This document shows positions 36,471-49,985 of a DNA stretch of 64,000 bases, one piece after another. Position 1 is the first letter of the stretch, and each line of letters begins with the position of its first letter. Source of the DNA: Cladorhizidae sp. MBARI D1340-BT2. Lineage: Eukaryota > Porifera > Demospongiae > Poecilosclerida > Cladorhizidae. The position numbers and the translations under genes are program-made. The notes under the pieces were generated by a model. The model did not search any database. It had not been told where the DNA came from and was given only the letters and a program-made list of their open reading frames with translations. The stretch spans positions 1,348,610 to 1,412,609 of the forward strand of contig JAQNBH010000004.1 of assembly GCA_028752905.1 (NCBI GenBank), in the 5' to 3' direction.

Positions 36471-36662
36471 GGGGAAGCTATAGTCAGCAACTGTTGTGAC
36501 TAATAGCACTTTAGGTGTTGGATGTCTGCGTTCAGCTTTTGACAACTTCCGTGAGAAAAATGCCAGGGGCTTCCAGTGACCATCAATCCATTGTTTGAGG
36601 CTGGCTCCGACTGGAATGTTAGATGCACCTGTTACTAAGGAGGTGAAAGCGGTTGCTAGCAT
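36465..36662 (-). pseudogene. Ty3/gypsy-type RNase H fragment
   Basis: The minus strand encodes NIPVGASLKQWIDGHWKPLA then FFSRKLSKAERRHPT. This matches the start of the RNase H domain that follows reverse transcriptase in Ty3/gypsy pol proteins (TDAS…VGA.L.Q…G.W.PLAFFSRKLS.AE..Y.T). The catalytic Asp of TDAS appears as Gly (TGAS), and the frame drifts after RRHPT. There are no flanking LTRs, so it is a short dead fragment, here antisense within the API5-like intron. Confidence 0.8.
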
Positions 36663-36761
36663 CTCTTATGCAGCCAATTCAGGCATTCAGGTTTTGAAGT
36701 TCGCTCCACTTTAGGTCCAGTATCTTGGCTATAGTTAACTTATGAAAAATATTTTACTATC

Positions 36762-36845
36762 AAAAGAGAGCACACAGAGAGACCTATCTTTTGAGCTAAA
36801 TATCAAGTCCATACCATTAAGTTTACAGAATCTACGGAGCTCTAA
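36762..36845. repeat. Dispersed repeat module (GAGACCTATCTTTTGAG), extra copy
   Basis: Contains GAGAGCACACAGAGAGACCT and ATCTTTTGAGCTAAATATCA, then GAATCTACGG. The same module occurs at about 16488-16580 (inside the transposon), 37228-37330 and 52518-52615. Confidence 0.75.
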
Positions 36846-36897
36846 AGTGGTTAACATAAGTTTTAAAAAAATTAAAAATTCCATGGGCCCCCCCCCC

Positions 36898-37454
36898 TGA
36901 AGAGGGAGGGGTCTAAATTATAATTATATACTGGCAAACATGACCATGTGGTTATGACTTGCCAGCTCCTAGATTGCAAACACTTCACTGTAGATATGCA
37001 GTATATTGTAGAGTGGCTGGAACATTGTTGATATTCCAGCCAGCCACACATGCCTAAGCTTGACCACCTACTTATGTTTGAGCTAATAATGACAGCACTT
37101 ATTGTATGCGAGAGCCTCAGGTGCTAATTTCAATGCCTTGCACTCCAGCTAGAAATGTGTGCAGGTAGTTTGGAGGCCCCAACTTTGACTGCCTGTACCT
37201 TGGGAGGTGCTTATACCTATGCAACAGTTTTTAGTATCAAGAGAGAGCACACAGAGAGACCTATCTTTTGAGATATAGATCAAGATTGTACAGTGAAGTG
37301 TACAGAATCTATGCAGGTCCAAAGTGGTAACCACAGTTGTTTAACACTTCAAATGGTACTATCCCACTTATTCATTTCTGGAGAGGTATCCAATGAAGTG
37401 GGCGGCTAAAAGTATCGTAACTCAACAATTGTTGACTGTCTACTCCACCTGGAG
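36898..37454. repeat. Left flank of array-bearing element, copy A
   Basis: From TGAAGAGGGAGGGGTCTAAA to CTACTCCACCTGGAGACTAG this flank is about 90% alike, by eye, to 52191-52850. It includes GTTATGACTTGCCAGCTCC, GCAGTATATTGTAGAGTGGC and GAGGTATCCAATGAAGTGGG. It ends exactly where the 24-bp array begins. No protein is recognised; likely the non-coding part of a dispersed element. Confidence 0.85.
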
Positions 37455-40400
37455 ACTAGGGTTAGGGCTTGGACAATGACTAGGGTTAGGGCTTGGACAA
37501 TGACTAGGGTTAGGGCTTGGACAATGACTAGGGTTAGGGCTTGGACAATGACTAGGGTTAGGGCTAGGACAATGACTAGGGTTAGGGCTTGGACAATGAC
37601 TAGGGTTAGGGCTTGGACAATGACTAGGGTTAGGGCTAGGACAATGACTAGGGTTAGGGCTTGGACAATGACTAGGGTTAGGGCTTGGACAATGACTAGG
37701 GTTAGGGCTTGGACAATGACTAGGGTTAGGGCTTGGACAATGACTAGGGTTAGGGCTTGGACAATGACTAGGGTTAGGGCTTGGACAATGACTAGGGTTA
37801 GGGCTTGGACAATGACTAGGGTTAGGGCTTGGACAATGACTAGGGTTAGGGCTTGGACAATGACTAGGGTTAGGGCTTGGACAATGACTAGGGTTAGGGC
37901 TTGGACAATGACTAGGGTTAGGGCTAGGACAATGACTAGGGTTAGGGCTTGGACAATGACTAGGGTTAGGGCTTGGACAATGACTAGGGTTAGGGCTTGG
38001 ACAATGACTAGGGTTAGGGCTTGGACAATGACTAGGGTTAGGGCTAGGACAATGACTAGGGTTAGGGCTTGGACAATGACTAGGGTTAGGGCTTGGACAA
38101 TGACTAGGGTTAGGGCTAGGACAATGACTAGGGTTAGGGCTTGGACAATGACTAGGGTTAGGGCTAGGACAATGACTAGGGTTAGGGCTTGGACAATGAC
38201 TAGGGTTAGGGCTTGGACAATGACTAGGGTTAGGGCTTGGACAATGACTAGGGTTAGGGCTTGGACAATGACTAGGGTTAGGGCTTGGACAATGACTAGG
38301 GTTAGGGCTTGGACAATGACTAGGGTTAGGGCTTGGACAATGACTGTGGTTAGGGCTTGGACAATGACTAGGGTTAGGGCTTGGACAATGACTAGGGTTA
38401 GGGCTTGGACAATGACTAGGGTTAGGGCTTGGACAATGACTAGGGTTAGGGCTTGGACAATGACTGTGGTTAGGGCTTGGACAATGACTAGGGTTAGGGC
38501 TTGGACAATGACTAGGGTTAGGGCTTGGACAATGACTAGGGTTAGGGCTTGGACAATGACTAGTGTTAGGGCCAGGACAATGACTAGTGTTAGGGCTTGA
38601 ACAATAACTAGGGTTAGGGCTTGGACAATGACTAGGGTTAGGGCTTGGACAATGACTAGGGTTTGGGCTTGGACAATGACTAGGGTTAGGGCTTGGACAA
38701 TGACTAGGGTTAGGGCTTGGACAATGACTAGGGTTAGGGCTTGGACAATGACTAGGGTTAGGGCTAGGACAATGACTAGGGTTAGGGCTTGGACAATGAC
38801 TAGGGTTAGGGCTTGGACAATGACTAGGGTTAGGGCTTGGACAATGACTAGGGTTAGGGCTTGGACAATGACTAGGGTTAGGGCTTGGACAATGACTAGG
38901 GTTAGGGCTTGGACAATGACTAGGGTTAGGGCTTGGACAATGACTAGGGTTAGGGCTTGGACAATGACTAGGGTTAGGGCTTGGACAATGACTAGGGTTA
39001 GGGCTTGGACAATGACTAGGGTTAGGGCTTGGACAATGACTAGGGTTAGGGCTAGGACAATGACTAGGGTTAGGGCTAGGACAATGACTAGGGTTAGGGC
39101 TAGGACAATGACTAGGGTTAGGGCTTGGACAATGACTAGGGTTAGGGCTAGGACAATGACTAGGGTTAGGGCTAGGACAATGACTAGGGTTAGGGCTAGG
39201 ACAATGACTAGGGTTAGTGCTTGGACAATGACTAGGGTTAGGGCTTGGACAATGACTAGGGTTAGGGCTTGGACAATGACTAGGGTTAGGGCTTGGACAA
39301 TGACTAGGGTTAGGGCTTGGACAATGACTAGGGTTAGGGCTTGGACAATGACTAGGGTTAGGGCTTGGACAATGACTAGGGTTAGGGCTTGGACAATGAC
39401 TAGGGTTAGGGCTTGGACAATGACTAGGGTTAGGGCTAGGACAATGACTAGGGTTAGGGCTTGGACAATGACTAGGGTTAGGGCTTGGACAATGACTAGG
39501 GTTAGGGCTTGGACAATGACTAGGGTTAGGGCTTGGACAATGACTAGGGTTAGGGCTAGGACAATGACTAGGGTTAGGGCTAGGACAATGACTAGGGTTA
39601 GGGCTTGGACAATGACTAGGGTTAGGGCTTGGACAATGACTAGGGTTAGGGCTAGGACAATGACTAGGGTTAGGGCTTGGACAATGACTAGGGTTAGGGC
39701 TAGGACAATGACTAGGGTTAGGGCTTGGACAATGACTAGGGTTAGGGCTTGGACAATGACTAGGGTTAGGGCTTGGACAATGACTAGGGTTAGGGCTTGG
39801 ACAATGACTAGGGTTAGGGCTTGGACAATGACTAGGGTTAGGGCTTGGACAATGACTAGGGTTAGGGCTTGGACAATGACTGTGGTTAGGGCTTGGACAA
39901 TGACTAGGGTTAGGGCTTGGACAATGACTAGGGTTAGGGCTTGGACAATGACTAGGGTTAGGGCTTGGACAATGACTAGGGTTAGGGCTTGGACAATGAC
40001 TGTGGTTAGGGCTTGGACAATGACTAGGGTTAGGGCTTGGACAATGACTAGGGTTAGGGCTTGGACAATGACTAGGGTTAGGGCTTGGACAATGACTAGT
40101 GTTAGGGCCAGGACAATGACTAGTGTTAGGGCTTGAACAATAACTAGGGTTAGGGCTTGGACAATGACTAGGGTTAGGGCTTGGACAATGACTAGGGTTT
40201 GGGCTTGGACAATGACTAGGGTTAGGGCTTGGACAATGACTAGGGTTAGGGCTTGGACAATGACTAGGGTTAGGGCTTGGACAATGACTAGGGTTAGGGC
40301 TAGGACAATGACTAGGGTTAGGGCTTGGACAATGACTAGGGTTAGGGCTTGGACAATGACTAGGGTTAGGGCTTGGACAATGACTAGGGTTAGGGCTTGG

Positions 40401-43400
40401 ACAATGACTAGGGTTAGGGCTTGGACAATGACTAGGGTTAGGGCTTGGACAATGACTAGGGTTAGGGCTTGGACAATGACTAGGGTTAGGGCTTGGACAA
40501 TGACTAGGGTTAGGGCTTGGACAATGACTAGGGTTAGGGCTTGGACAATGACTAGGGTTAGGGCTTGGACAATGACTAGGGTTAGGGCTAGGACAATGAC
40601 TAGGGTTAGGGCTAGGACAATGACTAGGGTTAGGGCTAGGACAATGACTAGGGTTAGGGCTTGGACAATGACTAGGGTTAGGGCTAGGACAATGACTAGG
40701 GTTAGGGCTAGGACAATGACTAGGGTTAGGGCTAGGACAATGACTAGGGTTAGTGCTTGGACAATGACTAGGGTTAGGGCTTGGACAATGACTAGGGTTA
40801 GGGCTTGGACAATGACTAGGGTTAGGGCTTGGACAATGACTAGGGTTAGGGCTTGGACAATGACTAGGGTTAGGGCTTGGACAATGACTAGGGTTAGGGC
40901 TTGGACAATGACTAGGGTTAGGGCTAGGACAATGACTAGGGTTAGGGCTAGGACAATGACTAGGGTTAGGGCTAGGACAATGACTAGGGTTAGGGCTTGG
41001 ACAATGACTAGGGTTAGTGCTTGGACAATGACTAGGGTTAGTGCTTGGACAATGACTAGGGTTAGTGCTTGGACAATGACTAGGGTTAGTGCTTGGACAA
41101 TGACTAGGGTTAGGGCTAGGACAATGACTAGGGTTAGGGCTAGGACAATGACTAGGGTTAGGGCTTGGACAATGACTAGGGTTAGGGCTTGGACAATGAC
41201 TAGGGTTAGGGCTTGGACAATGACTAGGGTTAGGGCTAGGACAATGACTAGGGTTAGGGCTTGGACAATGACTAGGGTTAGGGCTAGGACAATGACTAGG
41301 GTTAGGGCTAGGACAATGACTAGGGTTAGGGCTAGGACAATGACTAGGGTTAGGGCTAGGACAATGACTAGGGTTAGGGCTTGGACAATGACTAGGGTTA
41401 GTGCTTGGACAATGACTAGGGTTAGTGCTTGGACAATGACTAGGGTTAGGGCTAGGACAATGACTAGGGTTAGGGCTAGGACAATGACTAGGGTTAGGGC
41501 TAGGACAATGACTAGGGTTAGGGCTTGGACAATGACTAGGGTTAGTGCTTGGACAATGACTAGGGTTAGTGCTTGGACAATGACTAGGGTTAGTGCTTGG
41601 ACAATGACTAGGGTTAGTGCTTGGACAATGACTAGGGTTAGTGCTTGGACAATGACTAGGGTTAGTGCTTGGACAATGACTAGGGTTAGTGCTTGGACAA
41701 TGACTAGGGTTAGGGCTAGGACAATGACTAGGGTTAGTGCTTGGACAATGACTAGGGTTAGTGCTTGGACAATGACTAGGGTTAGTGCTTGGACAATGAC
41801 TAGGGTTAGTGCTTGGACAATGACTAGGGTTAGTGCTTGGACAATGACTAGGGTTAGGGCTAGGACAATGACTAGGGTTAGTGCTTGGACAATGACTAGG
41901 GTTAGTGCTTGGACAATGACTAGGGTTAGGGCTAGGACAATGACTAGGGTTAGTGCTTGGACAATGACTAGGGTTAGGGCTAGGACAATGACTAGGGTTA
42001 GGGCTTGGACAATGACTAGGGTTAGGGCTTGGACAATGACTAGGGTTAGTGCTTGGACAATGACTAGGGTTAGGGCTTGGACAATGACTAGGGTTAGGGC
42101 TTGGACAATGACTAGGGTTAGGGCTTGGACAATGACTAGGGTTAGGGCTTGGACAATGACTAGGGTTAGGGCTTGGACAATGACTAGGATTAGGGCTTGG
42201 ACAATGACTAGGGTTAGGGCTTGGACAATGACTAGGGTTAGGGCTTGGACAATGACTAGGGTTAGGGCTTGGACAATGACTAGGGTTAGGGCTTGGACAA
42301 TGACTAGGGTTAGGGCTTGGACAATGACTAGGGTTAGTGCTTGGACAATGACTAGGGTTAGGGCTTGGACAATGACTAGGGTTAGGGCTTGGACAATGAC
42401 TAGGGTTAGGGCTTGGACAATGACTGTGGTTAGGGCTTGGACAATGACTAGGGTTAGGGCTTGGACAATGACTAGGGTTAGGGCTTGGACAATGACTAGG
42501 GTTAGGGCTTGGACAATGACTAGGGTTAGGGCTTGGACAATGACTGTGGTTAGGGCTTGGACAATGACTAGGGTTAGGGCTTGGACAATGACTAGGGTTA
42601 GGGCTTGGACAATGACTAGGGTTAGGGCTTGGACAATGACTAGTGTTAGGGCTTGGACAATGACTAGGGTTAGGGCTTGGACAATGACTAGGGTTAGGGC
42701 TTGGACAATGACTAGGGTTAGGGCTTGGACAATGACTAGGGTTAGGGCTTGGACAATGACTAGGGTTAGGGCTTGGACAATGACTAGGGTTAGGGCTTGG
42801 ACAATGAATAGGGTTAGTGCTTGGACAATGACTAGGGTTAGGGCTTGGACAATGACTAGGGTTAGGGCTTGGACAATGACTAGGGTTAGGGCTTGGACAA
42901 TGACTAGGGTTAGGGCTTGGACAATGACTAGGGTTAGTGCTTGGACAATGACTAGGGTTAGTGCTTGGACAATGACTAGGGTTAGGGCTTGGACAATGAC
43001 TAGGGTTAGGGCTTGGACAATGACTAGGGTTAGGGCTTGGACAATGACTAGGGTTAGGGCTTGGACAATGACTAGGGTTAGGGCTTGGACAATGACTAGG
43101 GTTAGGGCTTGGACAATGACTAGGGTTAGTCCTTGGACAATGACTAGGGTTAGGGCTTGGACAATGACTAGGGTTAGGGCTTGGACAATGACTAGGGTTA
43201 GGGCTTGGACAATGACTAGGGTTAGGGCTTGGACAATGACTAGGGTTAGGGCTTGGACAATGACTAGGGTTAGGGCTTGGACAATGACTAGGGTTAGGGC
43301 TTGGACAATGACTAGGGTTAGGGCTTGGACAATGACTAGGGTTAGGGCTTGGACAATGACTAGGGTTAGGGCTTGGACAATGACTAGGGTTAGGGCTTGG

Positions 43401-46400
43401 ACAATGACTAGGGTTAGGGCTTGGACAATGACTAGGGTTAGGGCTTGGACAATGACTAGGGTTAGTGCTTGGACAATGACTAGGGTTAGGGCTTGGACAA
43501 TGACTAGGGTTAGGGCTTGGACAATGACTAGGGTTAGTGCTTGGACAATGACTAGGGTTAGGGCTTGGACAATGACTGGGGTTAGGGCTTGGACAATGAC
43601 TAGGGTTAGGGCTTGGACAATGACTAGGGTTAGGGCTTGGACAATGACTAGGGTTAGGGCTTGGACAATGACTGTGGTTAGGGCTTGGACAATGACTAGG
43701 GTTAGGGCTTGGACAATGACTAGGGTTAGGGCTTGGACAATGACTAGGGTTAGGGCTTGGACAATGACTAGGGTTAGGGCTTGGACAATGACTGTGGTTA
43801 GGGCTTGGACAATGACTAGGGTTAGGGCTTGGACAATGACTAGGGTTAGGGCTTGGACAATGACTAGGGTTAGGGCTTGGACAATGACTAGTGTTAGGGC
43901 TTGGACAATGACTAGGGTTAGGGCTTGGACAATGACTAGGGTTAGGGCTTGGACAATGACTAGGGTTAGGGCTTGGACAATGACTAGGGTTAGGGCTTGG
44001 ACAATGACTAGGGTTAGGGCTTGGACAATGACTAGGGTTAGGGCTTGGACAATGAATAGGGTTAGTGCTTGGACAATGACTAGGGTTAGGGCTTGGACAA
44101 TGACTAGGGTTAGGGCTTGGACAATGACTAGGGTTAGGGCTTGGACAATGACTAGGGTTAGGGCTTGGACAATGACTAGGGTTAGTGCTTGGACAATGAC
44201 TAGGGTTAGTGCTTGGACAATGACTAGGGTTAGGGCTTGGACAATGACTAGGGTTAGGGCTTGGACAATGACTAGGGTTAGGGCTTGGACAATGACTAGG
44301 GTTAGGGCTTGGACAATGACTAGGGTTAGGGCTTGGACAATGACTAGGGTTAGGGCTTGGACAATGACTAGGGTTAGTCCTTGGACAATGACTAGGGTTA
44401 GGGCTTGGACAATGACTAGGGTTAGGGCTTGGACAATGACTAGGGTTAGGGCTTGGACAATGACTAGGGTTAGGGCTTGGACAATGACTAGGGTTAGGGC
44501 TTGGACAATGACTAGGGTTAGGGCTTGGACAATGACTAGGGTTAGGGCTTGGACAATGACTAGGGTTAGGGCTTGGACAATGACTAGGGTTAGGGCTTGG
44601 ACAATGACTAGGGTTAGGGCTTGGACAATGACTAGGGTTAGGGCTTGGACAATGACTAGGGTTAGGGCTTGGACAATGACTAGGGTTAGTGCTTGGACAA
44701 TGACTAGGGTTAGGGCTTGGACAATGACTAGGGTTAGGGCTTGGACAATGACTAGGGTTAGTGCTTGGACAATGACTAGGGTTAGGGCTTGGACAATGAC
44801 TAGGGTTAGGGCTTGGACAATGACTAGGGTTAGGGATTGGACAATGACAAGGGTTAGGGCTTGGACAATGACTAGGGTTAGGGCTTGGACAATGACTAGG
44901 GTTAGGGCTTGGACAATGAATAGGGTTAGGGCTTGGACAATGACTAGGGTTAGGGCTTGGACAATGACTAGGGTTAGGGCTTGGACAATGACTAGGGTTA
45001 GGGCTTGGACAATGACTAGGGTTAGGGTTTGGACAATGACTAGGGTTAGGGCTTGGACAATGACTAGGGTTAGGGCTAGGACAATGACTAGGGTTAGGGC
45101 TTGGACAATGACTAGGGTTAGGGCTTGGACAATGACTAGGGTTAGGGCTTGGACAATGACTAGGGTTAGGGCTTGGACAATGACTAGGGTTAGGGCTTGG
45201 ACAATGACTAGGGTTAGGGCTTGGACAATGAATAGGGTTAGGGCTTGGACAATGACTAGGGTTAGGGCTTGGACAATGAATAGGGTTAGGGCTTGGACAA
45301 TGACTAGGGTTAGGGCTTGGACAATGACTAGGGTTAGGGCTTGGACAATGACTAGGGTTAGGGCTTGGACAATGACTAGGGTTAGGGCTTGGACAATGAC
45401 TAGGGTTAGGGCTTGGACAATGACTAGGGTTAGGGCTTGGACAATGACTAGGGTTAGGGCTTGGACAATGACTAGGGTTAGGGCTTGGACAATGACTAGG
45501 GTTAGGGCTTGGACAATGACTAGGGTTAGGGCTTGGACAATGACTAGGGTTAGTGCTTGGACAATGACTAGGGTTAGGGCTTGGACAATGACTAGGGTTA
45601 GGGCTTGGACAATGACTAGGGTTAGTGCTTGGACAATGACTAGGGTTAGGGCTTGGACAATGACTAGGGTTAGGGCTTGGACAATGACTAGGGTTAGGGA
45701 TTGGACAATGACAAGGGTTAGGGCTTGGACAATGACTAGGGTTAGGGCTTGGACAATGACTAGGGTTAGGGCTTGGACAATGAATAGGGTTAGGGCTTGG
45801 ACAATGACTAGGGTTAGGGCTTGGACAATGACTAGGGTTAGGGCTTGGACAATGACTAGGGTTAGGGCTTGGACAATGACTAGGGTTAGGGCTTGGACAA
45901 TGACTAGGGTTAGGGCTTGGACAATGACTAGGGTTAGGGCTAGGACAATGACTAGGGTTAGGGCTTGGACAATGACTAGGGTTAGGGCTTGGACAATGAC
46001 TAGGGTTAGGGCTTGGACAATGACTAGGGTTAGGGCTTGGACAATGACTAGGGTTAGGGCTTGGACAATGACTAGGGTTAGGGCTTGGACAATGAATAGG
46101 GTTAGGGCTTGGACAATGACTAGGGTTAGGGCTTGGACAATGAATAGGGTTAGGGCTTGGACAATGACTAGGGTTAGGGCTTGGACAATGACTAGGGTTA
46201 GGGCTTGGACAATGACTAGGGTTAGGGCTTGGACAATGACTAGGGTTAGGGCTTGGACAATGACTAGGGTTAGGGCTTGGACAATGACTAGGGTTAGGGC
46301 TTGGACAATGACTAGGGTTAGGGCTTGGACAATGACTAGGGTTAGGGCTTGGACAATGACTAGGGTTAGGGCTTGGACAATGACTAGGGTTAGGGCTTGG

Positions 46401-49215
46401 ACAATGACTAGGGTTAGGGCTTGGACAATGACTAGGGTTAGGGCTTGGACAATGACTAGGGTTAGGGCTTGGACAATGACTAGGGTTAGGGCTTGGACAA
46501 TGACTAGGGTTAGGGCTTGGACAATGACTAGGGTTAGGGTTTGGACAATGACTAGGGTTAGGGCTTGGACAATGACTAGGGTTAGGGCTTGGACAATGAC
46601 TAGAGTTAGGGCTTGGACAATGACTAGGGTTAGGGTTTATTGCTTGGACCATCACTAAGGTTAGGGCTTGGACAATGACTAGGGTTAGGGTTTATTGCTT
46701 GGACCATCACTAAGGTTAGTGCTTGGACAATGACTAGGGTTAGGGCTTGGACAATGACTAGGGTTATGGCTTGGACAATGACTAGGGTTAGGGTTTATTG
46801 CTTGGACCATCACTAAGGTTAGTGCTTGGACAATGACTTATAAGGTTAGTTCTTGGACAATGACTAAGGTTAGTGCTTGGACAATGACTAAGGTTAGTTC
46901 TTGGACAAAGACTAGGGTTAGGGCTTGGACAATGACTAGGGTTAGGGATTGGACAATGACAAGGGTTAGGGCTTGGACAATGACTAGGGTTAGGGCTTGG
47001 ACAATGACTAGGGTTAGGGTTTATTGCTTGGACCATCACTAAGGTTAGTGCTTGGACAATGACTAGGGTTAGGGTTTATTGCTTGGACCATCACTAAGGT
47101 TAGTGCTTGGACAATGACTTATAAGGTTAGTTCTTGGACAATGACTAAGGTTAGTGCTTGGACAATGACTAAGGTTAGTTCTTGGACAAAGACTAGGGTT
47201 AGGGCTTGGACAATGACTAGGGTTAGGGTTTATTGCTTGGACCATCACTAAGGTTAGTGCTTGGACAATGACTAGGGTTAGGGCTTGGACAATGACTAGG
47301 GTTAGGGCTTGGACAATGACTAGGGTTAGGGTTTATTGCTTGGACCATCACTAAGGTTAGTTCTTGGACAATGACTAGGGTTAGGGATTGGACAATGACT
47401 AGGGTTAGGGCTTGGACAATGACTAGGGTTAGGGTTTATTGCTTGGACCATCACTAAGGTTAGTGCTTGGACAATGACTAGGGTTAGGGTTTATTGCTTG
47501 GACCATCACTAAGGTTAGTGCTTGGACAATGACTTATAAGGTTAGTTCTTGGACAATGACTAAGGTTAGTGCTTGGACAATGACTAAGGTTAGTTCTTGG
47601 ACAAAGACTAGGGTTAGGGCTTGGACAATGACTAGGGTTAGGGTTTATTGCTTGGACCATCACTAAGGTTAGTGCTTGGACAATGACTAGGGTTAGGGAT
47701 TGGACAATGACTAGGGTTAGGGCTTGGACAATGACTAGGGTTAGGGTTTATTGCTTGGACCATCACTAAGGTTAGTGCTTGGACAATGACTAGGGTTAGG
47801 GATTGGACAATGACTAGGGTTAGGGCTTGGACAATGACTAGGGTTAGGGTTTATTGCTTGGACCATCACTAAGGTTAGTGCTTGGACAATGACTAGGGTT
47901 AGGGATTGGACAATGACTAGGGTTAGGGCTTGGACAATGACTAGGGTTAGGGTTTATTGCTTGGACCATCACTAAGGTTAGTGCTTGGACAATGACTTAT
48001 AAGGTTAGTTCTTGGACAATGACTAAGGTTAGTGCTTGGACAATGACTAAGGTTAGTTCTTGGACAAAGACTAGGGTTAGGGCTTGGACAATGACTAGGG
48101 TTAGGGATTGGACAATGACAAGGGTTAGGGCTTGGACAATGACTAGGGTTAGGGCTTGGACAATGACTAGGGTTAGGGCTTGGACAATGACTAGGGTTAG
48201 GGATTGGACAATGACTAGGGTTAGGGCTTGGACAATGACTAGGGTTAGGGCTTGGACATTGACTAGGGTTAGGGCTTGGAAAATGACTAGGGTTAGGGCT
48301 AGGACAATGACTAGGGTTAGGGCTTGGACAATGACTAGGGTTAGGGTTTATTGCTTGGACCATCACTAAGGTTAGTGCTTGGACAATGACTTATAAGGTT
48401 AGTTCTTGGACAATGACTAAGGTTAGTGCTTGGACAATGACTAAGGTTAGTTCTTGGACAAAGACTAGGGTTAGGGCTTGGACAATGACTAGGGTTAGGG
48501 ATTGGACAATGACAAGGGTTAGGGCTTGGACAATGACTAGGGTTAGGGCTTGGACAATGACTAGGGTTAGGGCTTGGACAATGACTAGGGTTAGGGATTG
48601 GACAATGACTAGGGTTAGGGCTTGGACAATGACTAGGGTTAGGGCTTGGACATTGACTAGGGTTAGGGCTTGGAAAATGACTAGGGTTAGGGCTAGGACA
48701 ATGACTAGGGTTAGGGCTTGGACAATGACTAGGGTTAGGGATTGGACAATGACTAAGGTTAGTGCTTGGATATGACTAAGGTTAGTGCTTGGACAATGAC
48801 TAAAGTTAGGGCTTGGACAATGACTAAAGTTAGGGCTTGGACAATGACTAGGGTTAGGGCTTGGACAATGACTAAGGTTAGTGCTTGGACAATGACTAAG
48901 GTTAGTGCTTGGACAATCACTAAGGTTAGTGCTTGGACCTTGACTAAGGTTAGTGCTTGGACAATGACTAAGGTTAGGGCTTGGACAATGATTAGAGTTA
49001 GGATTGTAAGTATCATGGCCAAGGGATTGGCTAGGGCTAGGGTAATAGCGGGTTAGGGCTTGGATTATGACTAAGGTTATCGCTTGGACAATGGCTATGT
49101 TATGGTTAGGGACAATACCCTGGGTTAAGGCTTGGACTACAAAGGTTAGTGCTTGGATAATGGGTAGGGTTTGGAAGGTCAGGGCCAAGGGATTGGCTAG
49201 GGATAGGGCAATGGC
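37455..49215. repeat. 24-bp minisatellite with GGGTTAGGG core, ~11.7 kb
   Basis: The unit is GACTAGGGTTAGGGCTTGG plus ACAAT, 24 bp, with about 383 copies to 46640. This is followed by a region (46640-48770) where blocks of 24-bp units alternate with GGTTTATTGCTTGGACCATC and ACTAAGGTTAGTGC variants, and then decaying units to about 49215. Block duplications at offsets of exact multiples of 24 bp are visible: 1536 bp (38628 to 40164), 1248 bp (42803 to 44051), 864 bp (44836 to 45700). GGGTTAGGG overlaps the animal telomere motif TTAGGG, but units are not telomeric. Because 24 is divisible by three, frames of over 3000 codons exist on the minus strand and over 2000 on the plus strand; these are not genes. 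Confidence 0.97.
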
Positions 49216-49379
49216 TAGAGTTAGAAGTGAATGGGATTAAGGCAAGTATGTCCTCCATTCTTGATTCTTAAAATCTTGTAGTGACTTGAGAATACCCTCA
49301 TTTCCCCCTGCCCTTTGAACTGTGTGGTCAAGTGTGAAGAGTATTATACACTGCATTTAATGTTTTTAAATTTGTAATC
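49216..49379. repeat. Right flank of array-bearing element, copy A
   Basis: GAATGGGATTAAGGCAAGTA, CCTCCATTCTTGATTCTTAA and GTCAAGTGTGAAGAGTATTA match 52965-53020 and 54548-54600 (copy B). In copy A ATCTTGTAGTGACTTGAGAAT is continuous; in copy B this point is split by an inverted-repeat transposon. Confidence 0.82.
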
Positions 49380-49655
49380 CAGTGATGTTGGTCTAGTGTA
49401 TGTCCCCATAGAGCTATGGCCACCTACTTCAACCTGCCTCGACCCAGTGTGGTGTTGGTCCAGTGTGTGTCCCCATAGAGCTATGGCCACCTACTTCAAT
49501 CTGCCTCCACCCAGTGTGGTGTTGGTCCAAGTTGTCCCCATAGAGCTATGGCCACCTGTACTTCAACCTGCCTCCACCCAATGTGGTGTTGGTCCAGTGT
49601 GTGTCCCCATAGAGCTATGGCCACCTACTTCAAACTGCCTCCACCCAACAGGGGC
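49380..49655. repeat. 68-bp satellite, short dispersed copy (4 units)
   Basis: Four units of the same 68-bp satellite as at 10.6-21.6 kb, but of a GAGCTATGGCCACCTACTTC subtype (the large array has CTATTGTCAACCTACTTC). It lies at the right end of the array-bearing element in both copies (here and 54600-54890). Confidence 0.93.
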
Positions 49656-49844
49656 ACATTCTTCATGACTACATTTAATTATACTAGGGATCAACCATAC
49701 AAATAGGGGTGTGGTCCTTCTCATTGACCTTTGACCCTGCACATGTCCCTTGCTACTGGTAAACTTGGGAAATGCTCCGTCAAGTTACACCTAATTGGGA
49801 CCTTGACCTTTAACATTATTACGAGTTATTTTGTTCACACTCTC

Positions 49845-49983
49845 TCACACACACACACACACACCTCACACACACCTCACACACACACACCTAACACACA
49901 TACCTAACACACACACAAACCTCACACACACCTCACACACACACACCTAACACACATACCTAACACACACACACACCTCACAG
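49845..49983. repeat. CA-rich microsatellite before an exon
   Basis: ACACACACAC/CTCACACACA/CCTAACACACATA in two tandem ~70-bp copies. It supplies the pyrimidine/CA-rich tract and CTCACAG acceptor of the next exon. Confidence 0.85.
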
Positions 49984-49985
49984 AG

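Noticed and set aside
37440..46655. A 3071-codon minus-strand frame of Asn/Pro/Ser/His/Cys repeats that could be a giant structural protein
   Set aside because: It coincides exactly with a 24-bp tandem array; both strands are open for the same reason and there is no splice or start context. Kept only as a low-interest count test.
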